A stretch of 64,000 nucleotides of DNA. Origin: Streptomyces sp. CB01580 (GTDB lineage Bacteria > Actinomycetota > Actinomycetes > Streptomycetales > Streptomycetaceae). Every line of letters begins with the position of its first letter. The first letter of the stretch is position 1. A program made the position numbers and the translations under genes. The DNA is taken from contig NZ_LIXJ01000009.1 of the NCBI RefSeq assembly GCF_001905795.1, forward strand, positions 124,001-188,000, written 5' to 3'. The notes beneath the pieces were generated by a model. The model saw only the letters and a list, made by a program, of their open reading frames with translations, had not been told where the DNA came from and did not search any database. Of this stretch, positions 56,775 through 64,000 are shown piece by piece.

Positions 56775-59768
56775 TCACCCCTCCGGCGGGCTCTCCGACA
56801 GCCCGTCCGGCGGGTCCTCCGCCGGACCCTCCGGTCCTTCCCCCCGCGGCCCGTCCCGTAGGCCCTCCGCCAGCACCTCCGCCATGTGGCGTGCCCGTAC
56901 CCCGCCGCCCAGTTGCGCCAGTTGCGTGCGGCAGGAGAAGCCGTCGGCCAGGATCACCGTGCCGGGCCCGGCCTCCCGCACCGAGGGGAGCAGTTGCTCC
57001 TCCGCGCACGCCACCGACACCTCCCAGTGGCCGCGCTCGAAGCCGAAGTTCCCCGCGAGACCGCAGCAGCCGCCGCTCAACTCGCCGCTCAGTCCGGCTC
57101 GTTCGCGCAGGCGGCGGTCCGCCTCGTCGCCCAGGACCGCGTGCTGGTGACAGTGGGTCTGACCGGCGACCGGACGGTCCAGGCGGGGCGGCCGCCAGTG
57201 CGGGGCGCACTCCTCCAGATACTGGGCCAACGTCCTTACGGACGACGCCAGTTCGGCCGCCCGTGGGTCGTCGGGGAGGAGTTCGGGCAGGTCGGTGCGG
57301 AGGGTGGCGGCGCAGCTCGGTTCGAGGACCACGATCGGGTCGCCCAGGACCGGGGCGATCCGGTCCAGCGTCCGGCGCATCACCGCACGCGCCCGGTCGA
57401 GCTGGCCGGTGGAGACATAGGTGAGGCCGCAGCACAGCCCGCGACCGGGCGTCAGCGCGGTGCGGCCCGCCGACTCCAGGACGCGGACGGCCGCCCGGCC
57501 CACCTCGGGCGCGAAGTGTTCGGTGAACGTGTCCGGCCACAGGAGGGCCACCCGGTCGTTGGAGAGGATCACCGCCCCCTTGCCCAGGCGTCGCCCCAGC
57601 CACTGGCTGAACGTCTCGCGTGCCAGCACCGGGATGTCACGCTCCGGAGCGATCCCGGCGAGCCGCTTGGCCGGGGCGGCCAGGGGGCGCACCCGGGCCA
57701 GGGCGTTCAGCGCGCCCGCGAACGGGGCCGCCAGGCGCAGCCACCGCGGCAGCCGGCCCATCGCGTAGTGGGCGGCCGGGCGCGGGCGACCCCGGTAGTG
57801 GTGGTGCAGGAACTCCGCCTTGTACGTGGCCATGTCGACGCCCACCGGGCAGTCGGTGCGGCAGCCCTTGCAGGCGAGGCAGAGATCGAGCGCGTCGCGC
57901 ACTTCCGTCGACCGCCAGCCGTCCGTGATCACCTCGCCCGCGAGCATCTCGTGCAGCAGCCGGGCCCGGCCCCGGGTGGAATGGGCCTCCTCGCCGGTCA
58001 CCCGGAACGACGGGCACATCACGCCCGTGCCCACGGGCACGGCCGTACGGCACTTGGCGACGCCCACGCACCGGCGTACCGCCGCCGTGAAGTCGCCGCC
58101 GTCGTGCGGATAGCCGAACGCGACGTCCACCGGGCGTCGCGGCAGCACGTCGAAGCGGAGGTTCTCGTCGAGCCGGGCGGGGCGGGCGAGAATTCCGGGG
58201 TTCATGCCGCCGTCCGGGTCCCAGATGTCCTTGAACCGGGCGAAGAGGTCAACCAGTTCGTCCCCGTACATGCGCGGGAGCAGTTCGGCGCGGGCCATGC
58301 CGTCGCCGTGTTCGCCGCTCAGTGAACCGCCGTGCGCGACGACCAGGTCGGCGAGGTCGGTGGAGAAGCGGCGGTAGCGGGCCACGCCCTCGGGGGTCAG
58401 CAGGTCGAAGTCGATCCGGACGTGGACGCAGCCCTCGCCGAAGTGGCCGTACGGGGTGCCGCGCAGCCCGTGCTCGGCTAGCAGGGCGCGGAACGCGCGC
58501 AGGTACGAACCGAGCCGTGCGGGCGGTACGGCGCAGTCCTCCCAGCCGGGCCATGCCTCGGTGCCGTCGGGCATGCGGGTGGCGGTGCCGGCGGCGTCCT
58601 CGCGGACGCGCCACAGGGCCCGTTGCCCGGCCGGGTCGGTGACCACCATGCCGTCCAGCGGGCCGGCGGACCGCAGGATCCGTTCGGCGTGGGCGCGGGC
58701 CTCGGCCGAAGTGGCGCCGCCGGTCTCGACGAACAGCCAGGCGCCGCCGCGCGGGAGCCCGGCCGGCGTCCGTACGAGGTCGGCGGCCATGCCCTCCACG
58801 GTCAGCGGCCCGTACGGGAGGAGGCCGGGGGCGGCCTCGGCGGCCGCGGACTCGTCGGCGTGGCCGAGGACGGCGAGCGCGCGGGCCGCCGGTGCCTCGA
58901 CGAGTCGTACGGTCGCCTCCGTCACCACGCCGAGCGTGCCCTCGCTGCCGCAGAACGCGCGGGCGAGGTCGGTGCCGCGTTCGGGCAGCAGGGCATCCAG
59001 GGCGTAGCCGGAGATCCGGCGCGGGAGTCGGGGGAAACCGGTGCGCAGGAGCGCCAGGTTGGCATCGATGAACGCACGGAGTCCGTCGGGGAGTTCGGCG
59101 TCCCGACCGCGGCCCGCCTGAAGGGTGGAGCCGCCGTAGCGGGCCACGACCAGGGTGTCCACGTTGTCGGCGGTGGTGCCCCAGGCGACCGAGTGCGGCC
59201 CGCAGGCGTTGTTGCCGATCATGCCGCCGAGCGTGCAGCGACCGTGCGTGGACGGGTCGGGGCCGAAGGTCAGGCCGTACGGGGCGGCCGCCGCGCGCAG
59301 CTCGTCCAGGACCACGCCCGGCTGGACGACCGCCGTACGGGAACCGGGGTCCAGCTCGGTGATCCGCCGCATGTGACGGGTGAGGTCGAGCACGACCCCG
59401 GTGCCGGTGGCCTGTCCGGCGATGGACGTCCCGCCGCCGCGCGGCACCACGGGCACCCGGTGCTCGCGGCAGACGGCCAGCGCGGCGGCCACGTCGTCGG
59501 CGTCGCGCGGGGTGACGACACCGAGCGGTACGCGGCGGTGGTTGGAGGCGTCCATCGTCGTCAGCGCCCGCGCGGTGGGGGTGAAGTCGACCTCTCCGCG
59601 GACCGCGGCGCGCAGGGCCCGGGCGAGCGCGTCGTGCCCCACCCGCTTCGCGTCGCGTCCCGTCGGTCGTGCGTCGTGATCCGTCCGCTTCGTTTCGCGA
59701 TCCGCCGGGTCGGCGTCGTTCCCTGTCGGTCGTGCGTCGCGTCCCGTCGGTTCCTGGTGTGCGGCCAT
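56775..59768 (-). CDS. FAD-linked oxidase fused to an Fe-S oxidoreductase (GlcD-GlcF-like)
   Basis: A 997-residue fusion. Residues about 75-240: FAD-binding with VPRGGGTSIAGQATGTGVVLDL; about 290-530: FAD-oxidase C-terminal with GHFGEGCVHVRIDFDLLTPEG and GGSLSGEHGDGMARAELLPRMYG. Residues about 625-655: a ferredoxin-like CLACKGCRTDCPVGVD ([4Fe-4S]). Then cysteine-rich CCG domains (GLCCGLTYVSTG, LEPSCAATLRTDLPELL, SGGCCGLAGNFGFERGHWEVS) as in heterodisulphide-reductase-like subunits. It would oxidise a 2-hydroxy acid and pass electrons to a membrane carrier. The first 40 residues are Asp/Arg/Thr repeats (RDARPTGNDADPADRETK). ATG at 59768. Confidence 0.92.
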   Translation of the reverse strand: MAAHQEPTGRDARPTGNDADPADRETKRTDHDARPTGRDAKRVGHDALARALRAAVRGEVDFTPTARALTTMDASNHRRVPLGVVTPRDADDVAAALAVCREHRVPVVPRGGGTSIAGQATGTGVVLDLTRHMRRITELDPGSRTAVVQPGVVLDELRAAAAPYGLTFGPDPSTHGRCTLGGMIGNNACGPHSVAWGTTADNVDTLVVARYGGSTLQAGRGRDAELPDGLRAFIDANLALLRTGFPRLPRRISGYALDALLPERGTDLARAFCGSEGTLGVVTEATVRLVEAPAARALAVLGHADESAAAEAAPGLLPYGPLTVEGMAADLVRTPAGLPRGGAWLFVETGGATSAEARAHAERILRSAGPLDGMVVTDPAGQRALWRVREDAAGTATRMPDGTEAWPGWEDCAVPPARLGSYLRAFRALLAEHGLRGTPYGHFGEGCVHVRIDFDLLTPEGVARYRRFSTDLADLVVAHGGSLSGEHGDGMARAELLPRMYGDELVDLFARFKDIWDPDGGMNPGILARPARLDENLRFDVLPRRPVDVAFGYPHDGGDFTAAVRRCVGVAKCRTAVPVGTGVMCPSFRVTGEEAHSTRGRARLLHEMLAGEVITDGWRSTEVRDALDLCLACKGCRTDCPVGVDMATYKAEFLHHHYRGRPRPAAHYAMGRLPRWLRLAAPFAGALNALARVRPLAAPAKRLAGIAPERDIPVLARETFSQWLGRRLGKGAVILSNDRVALLWPDTFTEHFAPEVGRAAVRVLESAGRTALTPGRGLCCGLTYVSTGQLDRARAVMRRTLDRIAPVLGDPIVVLEPSCAATLRTDLPELLPDDPRAAELASSVRTLAQYLEECAPHWRPPRLDRPVAGQTHCHQHAVLGDEADRRLRERAGLSGELSGGCCGLAGNFGFERGHWEVSVACAEEQLLPSVREAGPGTVILADGFSCRTQLAQLGGGVRARHMAEVLAEGLRDGPRGEGPEGPAEDPPDGLSESPPEG

Positions 59769-59837
59769 CGGCCCAGGATGCCGTCGGCGGGGCGCCCGCG
59801 TGCCCCGACCGCGCACGTTTCCCGCGAATGCCTCAAC

Positions 59838-59955
59838 GCGAGAGAGCAAGCCGAAACGAGCTGGAGCAAGCCAAAACAAGCCAGAACGAGCAGGAACAGG
59901 CTGGAACGAGACGAAATATGCCTGAAATGCTCCTGAACGCGCCGGAAACACGCCC
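59838..59955. repeat. Imperfect repeats upstream of the oxidoreductase gene
   Basis: Copies close to AGCCAGAACGAGCAGGAACA recur at 10-11 bp spacing. AT-richer than the surroundings and unlike coding sequence. It contains the promoter region of the FAD/Fe-S gene. Confidence 0.55.
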
Positions 59956-60255
59956 GAACGTACCCGAACACAGCGGATTCACGGCCTGTCACGCCTCCGA
60001 CGCGCAGTCGGACACGTCGCCCCATACATAAACAGAGAAGGCCACATGGCCTTCCCAAAGAGAGCGTCAATTCTCATATAGTGACCACGACTTACCTGGG
60101 AATAATCAACTCCAGTTGTCGCATGCTCTGAAGCCGTACCGAACCGTCCCGATAAGCCCTGTTCACCCCAAACACTCCGCCCGCCCGGTCCGCCCGGCCC
60201 GATCGTTCCGTCAAACCGCCCGGCCCGCCCGCCCCGTCCGCCCCAAGGACTCCAC
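59956..60255. promoter_or_regulatory. Conservon promoter region with a palindromic hairpin
   Basis: GAAGGCCA-CA-TGGCCTTC (60037-60054) is an 8+8-bp inverted repeat with two central bases. TATAGT at 60077-60082 could be a -10 box. Repeats of CCGCCCGGCCC at 60180-60230 precede the AAGGA site of the first conservon gene. No gene seen. Confidence 0.5.
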
Positions 60256-61836
60256 TTGAGCGCCTCATCCCGGCCGACCGCACTGGCCCTGCTGATATCA
60301 CTGGCCGTCACCGGTTCCCTGTGCCTGTGGGCGGTCGTCGCCGCCCCCGACTCGGTGCGGGCTCCCCTGGCCTGGGGCACGGGCGCCGCCGCCGTACTGC
60401 TGTCCACCGCCGTGGCCGCCACGGTCCACACCCGTGCCACCGCGAACCGGCTGCGGGCGCGTCTCGCGTCGGAGACCCAGCGGTTCACCGGCGAGATCAG
60501 CAGACTGGTGTCCGCCTCCGCCGCCGAGGGCCAGCGGTTCACGGCGGAGACCGCCCGGCTCAGGGCCGCCGCCGACGCCGAGACCGCACGGATCGCCGCG
60601 CAGGCCGCCGCCGAGGTCGGACGGCTGGCTGCCGAGGTGGAACGGCTCGCCGCCCGCGCGACCCGCAGCGAGAGCGAGCGTTCCGCCGCGATCGCCGCCT
60701 GCGCCAACGCCGCGGGCCGGATGCAGGCCCTGGCCACCAGCATGCTGGCCGACCTGCGCGAGATGGAGCACCGGCACTCCGCCGAGGACGTGCTCGGCGA
60801 CCTGCTCCACCTGGACCACCGCACCGCCCAGGCGGGCCGCCTCGCCGACTCCATCGCCGTGCTGACCGGCGCCCGTTCCGGACGGCGCTGGGCCAAGCCC
60901 ATCGTGATGGAGTCCATCCTGCGCGGGGCCATGGGCCGGATCAGCGGCTACCAGCGGGTACGTCTCCACTCGACGAGCGATGTCGCGGTCGCCGGTCACG
61001 CCGCCGAGGGCGTCATGCACGCGCTCGCCGAACTCATCGACAACGCCGCCAACTTCTCGCCGCCCACGGCCGAGGTCCATGTGTACGTCGAGGAGGTGCC
61101 GGCCGGCATCGTCGTGACCGTCGAGGACAGCGGCCTGGTCATGAGCGATGTGCATCTGCGCCGCGCCGAGCGCGCGGTGTCCGCCACCGACCAGGACCTG
61201 ACGGGGCTCTCCGGCACCCGGCTCGGCCTCGCCGTCGTGGGCCGGCTGGCCCGCAAGCACGGTCTGACCGTGTCGTTCCGGCCGTCCGCGCGCGGCGGCA
61301 CCGGCGCGCTGGTGATGCTCCCGCAGGAGATCCTCACCCGGATCGCTGCCCCGGCCGCCACCCCCGCCGCGTCCCAGTCCCCCGTCCAGGCCCCGGCCCG
61401 GACCGTCTCCCCCGCACCGGCTCCGGCCCCGGCCGCCGAACCGGAGCCCACGCACGGCACGGCCGCCCCGACCGGCCCCGACGACTTCCCCCGCCCGCGG
61501 AACGCGGCGGCCCCCGCGCCCACGGCCCCCGCCGTCGCCCCGGGTCCGGCCGCCGCCCCGGCGCCCGCCACGCGCCCGGCCTCCGCCGCGTCCGAGACCA
61601 CCGGCGGCCTCCCCCGGTTCGGCGAGAGCGGGCTCCCCCGGCGCCCCCGCGGCCGTACCCTCGCCGCTGCCGAGGCCCGCATCGCCGAGGCCCGCAGCCG
61701 CGCCGACGACGCCGCAGACACCGACCCCACCCGGCCCCGTGCCGCCGACCCCAAGGAACAGGCAGCCCGCTTCAGCAGCTTCCGCCAGGCTGTCCGGCCC
61801 AACACCCCGCACCCGGAAGAAGGCAACACCCGATGA
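60256..61836 (+). CDS. cvnA: Conservon sensor-kinase-like protein
   Basis: A 526-residue membrane-anchored histidine-kinase-like protein. One TM helix near 8-30 (LALLISLAVTGSLCLWAVV) and another near 43-58, then an Ala/Arg/Glu-rich coiled coil (60-145). The ATPase domain has ALAELIDNAANFSPP (N-box, about 255-269), EDSGLVMS and TGLSGTRLGLAVVG. The dimerisation His position is not obvious (HSAEDVLGDLLHLDHRT). The last 150 residues are Pro/Ala-rich. Start is TTG 60256, supported by AAGGA six bases upstream. It likely forms a heterocomplex with CvnB-D at the membrane. Confidence 0.92.
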   Translation: MSASSRPTALALLISLAVTGSLCLWAVVAAPDSVRAPLAWGTGAAAVLLSTAVAATVHTRATANRLRARLASETQRFTGEISRLVSASAAEGQRFTAETARLRAAADAETARIAAQAAAEVGRLAAEVERLAARATRSESERSAAIAACANAAGRMQALATSMLADLREMEHRHSAEDVLGDLLHLDHRTAQAGRLADSIAVLTGARSGRRWAKPIVMESILRGAMGRISGYQRVRLHSTSDVAVAGHAAEGVMHALAELIDNAANFSPPTAEVHVYVEEVPAGIVVTVEDSGLVMSDVHLRRAERAVSATDQDLTGLSGTRLGLAVVGRLARKHGLTVSFRPSARGGTGALVMLPQEILTRIAAPAATPAASQSPVQAPARTVSPAPAPAPAAEPEPTHGTAAPTGPDDFPRPRNAAAPAPTAPAVAPGPAAAPAPATRPASAASETTGGLPRFGESGLPRRPRGRTLAAAEARIAEARSRADDAADTDPTRPRAADPKEQAARFSSFRQAVRPNTPHPEEGNTR

Positions 61837-62309
61837 CCGCGACCACCGACGAGAAGCTCAACTGGCTGCTGGAGGGGCTCCTGGAGCGCACCCCCGGCGC
61901 CCGCCACGCCCTCGTCCTGTCCAGGGACGGCCTCAAACTGTGCCGTACCCCCGAGCTGACCGTCGACCAGGCCGACCAGCTGGCCGCGATCTCGGCCGGC
62001 ATCCAGAGCCTCTCGCAGGGCGCGTCCGTCGAATTCGGCGACGGCACCGGCGGTGTACGGTCCGCGATGACCGAGTTCTACGGCGGTGTGCTGTTCATCG
62101 TCGAGGCCGGGGCGGGCGCCCACCTCGCGGTCGTCGCCTCCGACCAGGCGGACGTCGGCCTCGTCGGGCACAACATGAGCGAACTCGTCGAGCAGCTCGG
62201 CGAACACCTCAGCGCCCCGCCGCGCTCCTCCGTCGCGAACACGGGCTCCGCCACCGGGACTCCCGGAGCGACGGGGTCCACCTCCGTCGACGCGACCGCG
62301 ACCGTATGA
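61833..62309 (+). CDS. cvnB: Roadblock/LC7-domain protein
   Basis: A 158-residue Roadblock/LC7 protein: LLERTPGARHALVLSRDGLKL (about 17-37) and EFYGGVLFIVEAGAGAHLAVVAS. Such MglB-like proteins regulate partner GTPases. ATGA overlap with cvnA. The C-terminal 25 residues are a Thr/Gly-rich tail. Confidence 0.93.
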   Translation: MTATTDEKLNWLLEGLLERTPGARHALVLSRDGLKLCRTPELTVDQADQLAAISAGIQSLSQGASVEFGDGTGGVRSAMTEFYGGVLFIVEAGAGAHLAVVASDQADVGLVGHNMSELVEQLGEHLSAPPRSSVANTGSATGTPGATGSTSVDATATV

Positions 62310-62668
62310 GCCGCCCCCGCCCCGGCAGGGACGACGCACCCGACCGGCTGTACACCCTCACCGGGGGCCGCAGCCGGTCCGACTCGGACGTGTTCGACCT
62401 GGTGACCCTGGTGGTCTCCGAGTGCGAACCGACCCCCGGCATGCAGTCGGAACACGCCACGATCCTGCGGATGTGCGCCCTGCCCACCGCCGTCGTCGAG
62501 ATCGCGGCGGTCCTCGGACTGCCCGTCAGCATCGTCCGCATCCTGCTGTCCGATCTGCTGGCCACCGGCCGGATCAGCGCCCGCCACCCACGTACCGCCC
62601 GGGTCGCGGACCGGCTCCCCGACCCCGACATCCTGGAACAGGTGCTCGTTGGACTCCGCAACCTCTGA
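62306..62668 (+). CDS. cvnC: DUF742 protein
   Basis: A 120-residue protein with the DUF742 pattern: RLYTLTGGRSRSDSDVFDLVTLV near the start, then a winged-helix-like region (HATILRMCALPTAVVEIAAVLGLPVSIVRILLSDLL) and the closing DPDILEQVLVGLRNL. ATGA overlap with cvnB. It is thought to act between the sensor-like protein and the GTPase; the exact role is unknown. Confidence 0.93.
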   Translation: MSRPRPGRDDAPDRLYTLTGGRSRSDSDVFDLVTLVVSECEPTPGMQSEHATILRMCALPTAVVEIAAVLGLPVSIVRILLSDLLATGRISARHPRTARVADRLPDPDILEQVLVGLRNL

Positions 62669-63314
62669 CCGTGCCGCCCTGCGGGCGACCGCCGACAACG
62701 GACTGAAGATCGCCATCGTCGGCGGCTTCGGGGTGGGCAAGACCACCATGGTTCGCTCCGTCAGCGAGATCCGTCCGCTGAACACGGAAGAGACCATGAC
62801 CAGCGCGGGCGAGGCCGTCGACCACCTCGACGGCGTCCACTCGAAGACGGCCACCACCGTGGCCTTCGACTTCGGCCGGATCACCCTGGACGAACGCTCC
62901 GTGCTGTACCTCTTCGGCGCCCCCGGTCAGGAACGCTTCTGGTTCCTGTGGGACCGGCTGTTCTCGGGCACGCTCGGCGCCGTCGTCCTCGTCGACACCC
63001 GCCGGCTCGCCGACTCCTGGTACGCGATCGACCGCCTGGAGCACCACGGCGCGCCGTTCATCGTCGCCTGCAACGACTTCGGCGGACCGCTCCACACCGA
63101 ACAGCAGATACGGGAGGCGCTCGCCCTCTCCGACGACGTGCCCCTGGTGGAGTGCGACGCCCGCGACCGTTCGTCCAGCAAGTACGTACTGATCACGCTG
63201 GTCGAACACCTGCACGCGCTGTCGCGGCGCCGCCTCGCCGCCGAGTCCTCCGCCGACCCGTCCGCCATCCCTCCGGCGACCGCACCGGAGATGACCCCGG
63301 AGCCCACGTCGTGA
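62649..63314 (+). CDS. cvnD: MglA-like small GTPase
   Basis: A 221-residue GTP-binding protein: Walker A GGFGVGKTT (about 25-33), switch region VAFDFGRI, G3-like LFGAPGQERFW and ACNDFGG, which replaces the canonical NKxD. It starts at TTG 62649, 20 bp inside cvnC, as no other start fits the domain. It is probably the signalling output of the conservon, cycling between GDP and GTP under cvnB/cvnA. Confidence 0.93.
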   Translation: MDSATSDRAALRATADNGLKIAIVGGFGVGKTTMVRSVSEIRPLNTEETMTSAGEAVDHLDGVHSKTATTVAFDFGRITLDERSVLYLFGAPGQERFWFLWDRLFSGTLGAVVLVDTRRLADSWYAIDRLEHHGAPFIVACNDFGGPLHTEQQIREALALSDDVPLVECDARDRSSSKYVLITLVEHLHALSRRRLAAESSADPSAIPPATAPEMTPEPTS

Positions 63315-64000
63315 CCCAGCCCCCGGCGCCGTCCTCCGGCTGCCCCTTCTCCCAGGGCCGCGTACCGCTGTCCGGCCCCCGGTTCCAGACCGAACCGACT
63401 CGGCTGTACCGGGAGATGCGCCGCGACCACGGGTCGGTGGCGCCCGTCGTCCTCGACGGGGACGTCCCCGCCTGGCTGGTGCTCGGCTACCGCGAACTGC
63501 ACCAGGTCACCGGCGACCCGGTGCTGTTCAGCCGCGACTCCGACCTGTGGAACCAGTGGGACCGCATCCCCGACGACTGGCCGCTGCTGCCGATGATCGG
63601 CCGCAAGCAGCCGTCGATCCTCTACACCGTCGGCCCCCGCCACACCCAGCGCGCCGCGATGATCAGCGACGCGCTGGAGGGGGTCGACCCGTTCTCGCTG
63701 AAGCGGTACGCGGAGGAGTTCGCCGACGGCCTCGTCGACCGGTTCTGCTCCACCGGCGGCACCGACATCATCGCCGACTACGCGATGCTGCTCCCGGCAC
63801 TCGTCCTGGCGAAGATCTACGGCTTCGCCGACACCATCGGCGCCGCGCTCGTCGGCTCGCTCAACGACATGATCGACGGCCGGGAGCGGGCCCTGGCCGG
63901 GCAGCAGCACCTCGCCACGTCCATGTTCCAGCTGCTGGCGGACAAGCACGCCGCGCCCGGCGACGACGTCGCGACCCGGATGCTGGCCGACCCCGGTGGC
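63311..64000 (+). CDS. cvnE: Cytochrome P450, N-terminal part (conservon P450)
   Basis: Runs off the window end. GTG 63311 overlaps the cvnD stop (GTGA). The 230 visible residues include PRFQTEPTRLYREMRRDHGSVAPVVL, LVLGYRELHQVTGDPVLFSRDS and GPRHTQRAAMISDALEGVDP, typical of actinobacterial P450 N-domains. The I-helix Thr and haem Cys lie beyond the edge. Conservons of this type in S. coelicolor (such as cvn9) also end with a P450. The substrate is unknown. Confidence 0.9.
   Translation, partial: MTQPPAPSSGCPFSQGRVPLSGPRFQTEPTRLYREMRRDHGSVAPVVLDGDVPAWLVLGYRELHQVTGDPVLFSRDSDLWNQWDRIPDDWPLLPMIGRKQPSILYTVGPRHTQRAAMISDALEGVDPFSLKRYAEEFADGLVDRFCSTGGTDIIADYAMLLPALVLAKIYGFADTIGAALVGSLNDMIDGRERALAGQQHLATSMFQLLADKHAAPGDDVATRMLADPGG

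Overview
The window is chromosomal DNA of a Streptomyces or very close actinomycete. GC content is very high and GTG/TTG starts and 4-bp ATGA/GTGA overlaps are common. Marker families include an SCO4402-type protein, a DmdR/IdeR iron regulator, a complete conservon (cvnABCD plus cytochrome P450) and XRE regulators with TPR tails. From memory, the order around 17-33 kb and 37-51 kb resembles the S. coelicolor SCO44xx to SCO438x region. No RNA gene, CRISPR array or prophage was recognised.

Layout. (1) 0-13 kb: a CoA-linked catabolic locus: GlxA-type regulator, zinc alcohol dehydrogenase, three acyl-CoA dehydrogenases, an SDR, a cyclase-family hydrolase, a metal amidohydrolase and an acyl-CoA synthetase. 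Three copies of a 17-bp palindrome (TCTGAyrr-N-CCGTyAGm) lie in its two divergent intergenic regions and suggest one regulon. (2) 13-33 kb: regulatory and housekeeping genes: STAS antagonist, ECF-like sigma factor with a coupled zinc-finger/DinB-like partner, purU, an SCO4402-like gene, a lipoprotein, an XRE/TPR regulator, a primase-polymerase-like protein, a two-gene ABC transporter, dmdR1 next to a SIS-domain gene with a DasR-type (dre) site between them, pdxH and a citrate synthase. A probable small structured transcript with a 12-residue ORF sits at 30.89-31.09 kb. (3) 33-36.5 kb: two coupled secreted hydrolases.

(4) 36.5-51 kb: an Atu/Liu-like catabolic system transcribed leftward: TIGR03084 protein, AtuA-type DUF1446 protein, acyl-CoA carboxylase beta and biotin subunits, acyl-CoA dehydrogenase, a 4-coumarate/cinnamate-type CoA ligase, then enoyl-CoA hydratase and TetR. 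The two halves are separated by about 3.5 kb of gene remnants: a HD phosphohydrolase, an N-truncated XRE-type regulator, an N-truncated CYTH protein, a C-truncated radical SAM protein, an NTF2-like gene and a decayed IS630 transposase. Both halves carry nearly the same promoter/operator (CAAGCrTGCTTG plus identical flank), which ties them into one TetR regulon.

(5) 51-54.4 kb: a small accessory patch with a SAM methyltransferase, an asparagine-synthetase-like ATP-PPase lacking its glutaminase domain, and a frameshifted XRE/TPR regulator. (6) 54-60 kb: EamA exporter, LysR regulator and a large FAD/Fe-S oxidoreductase fusion. (7) 60.2 kb to the end: a conservon, with its P450 running off the window edge.
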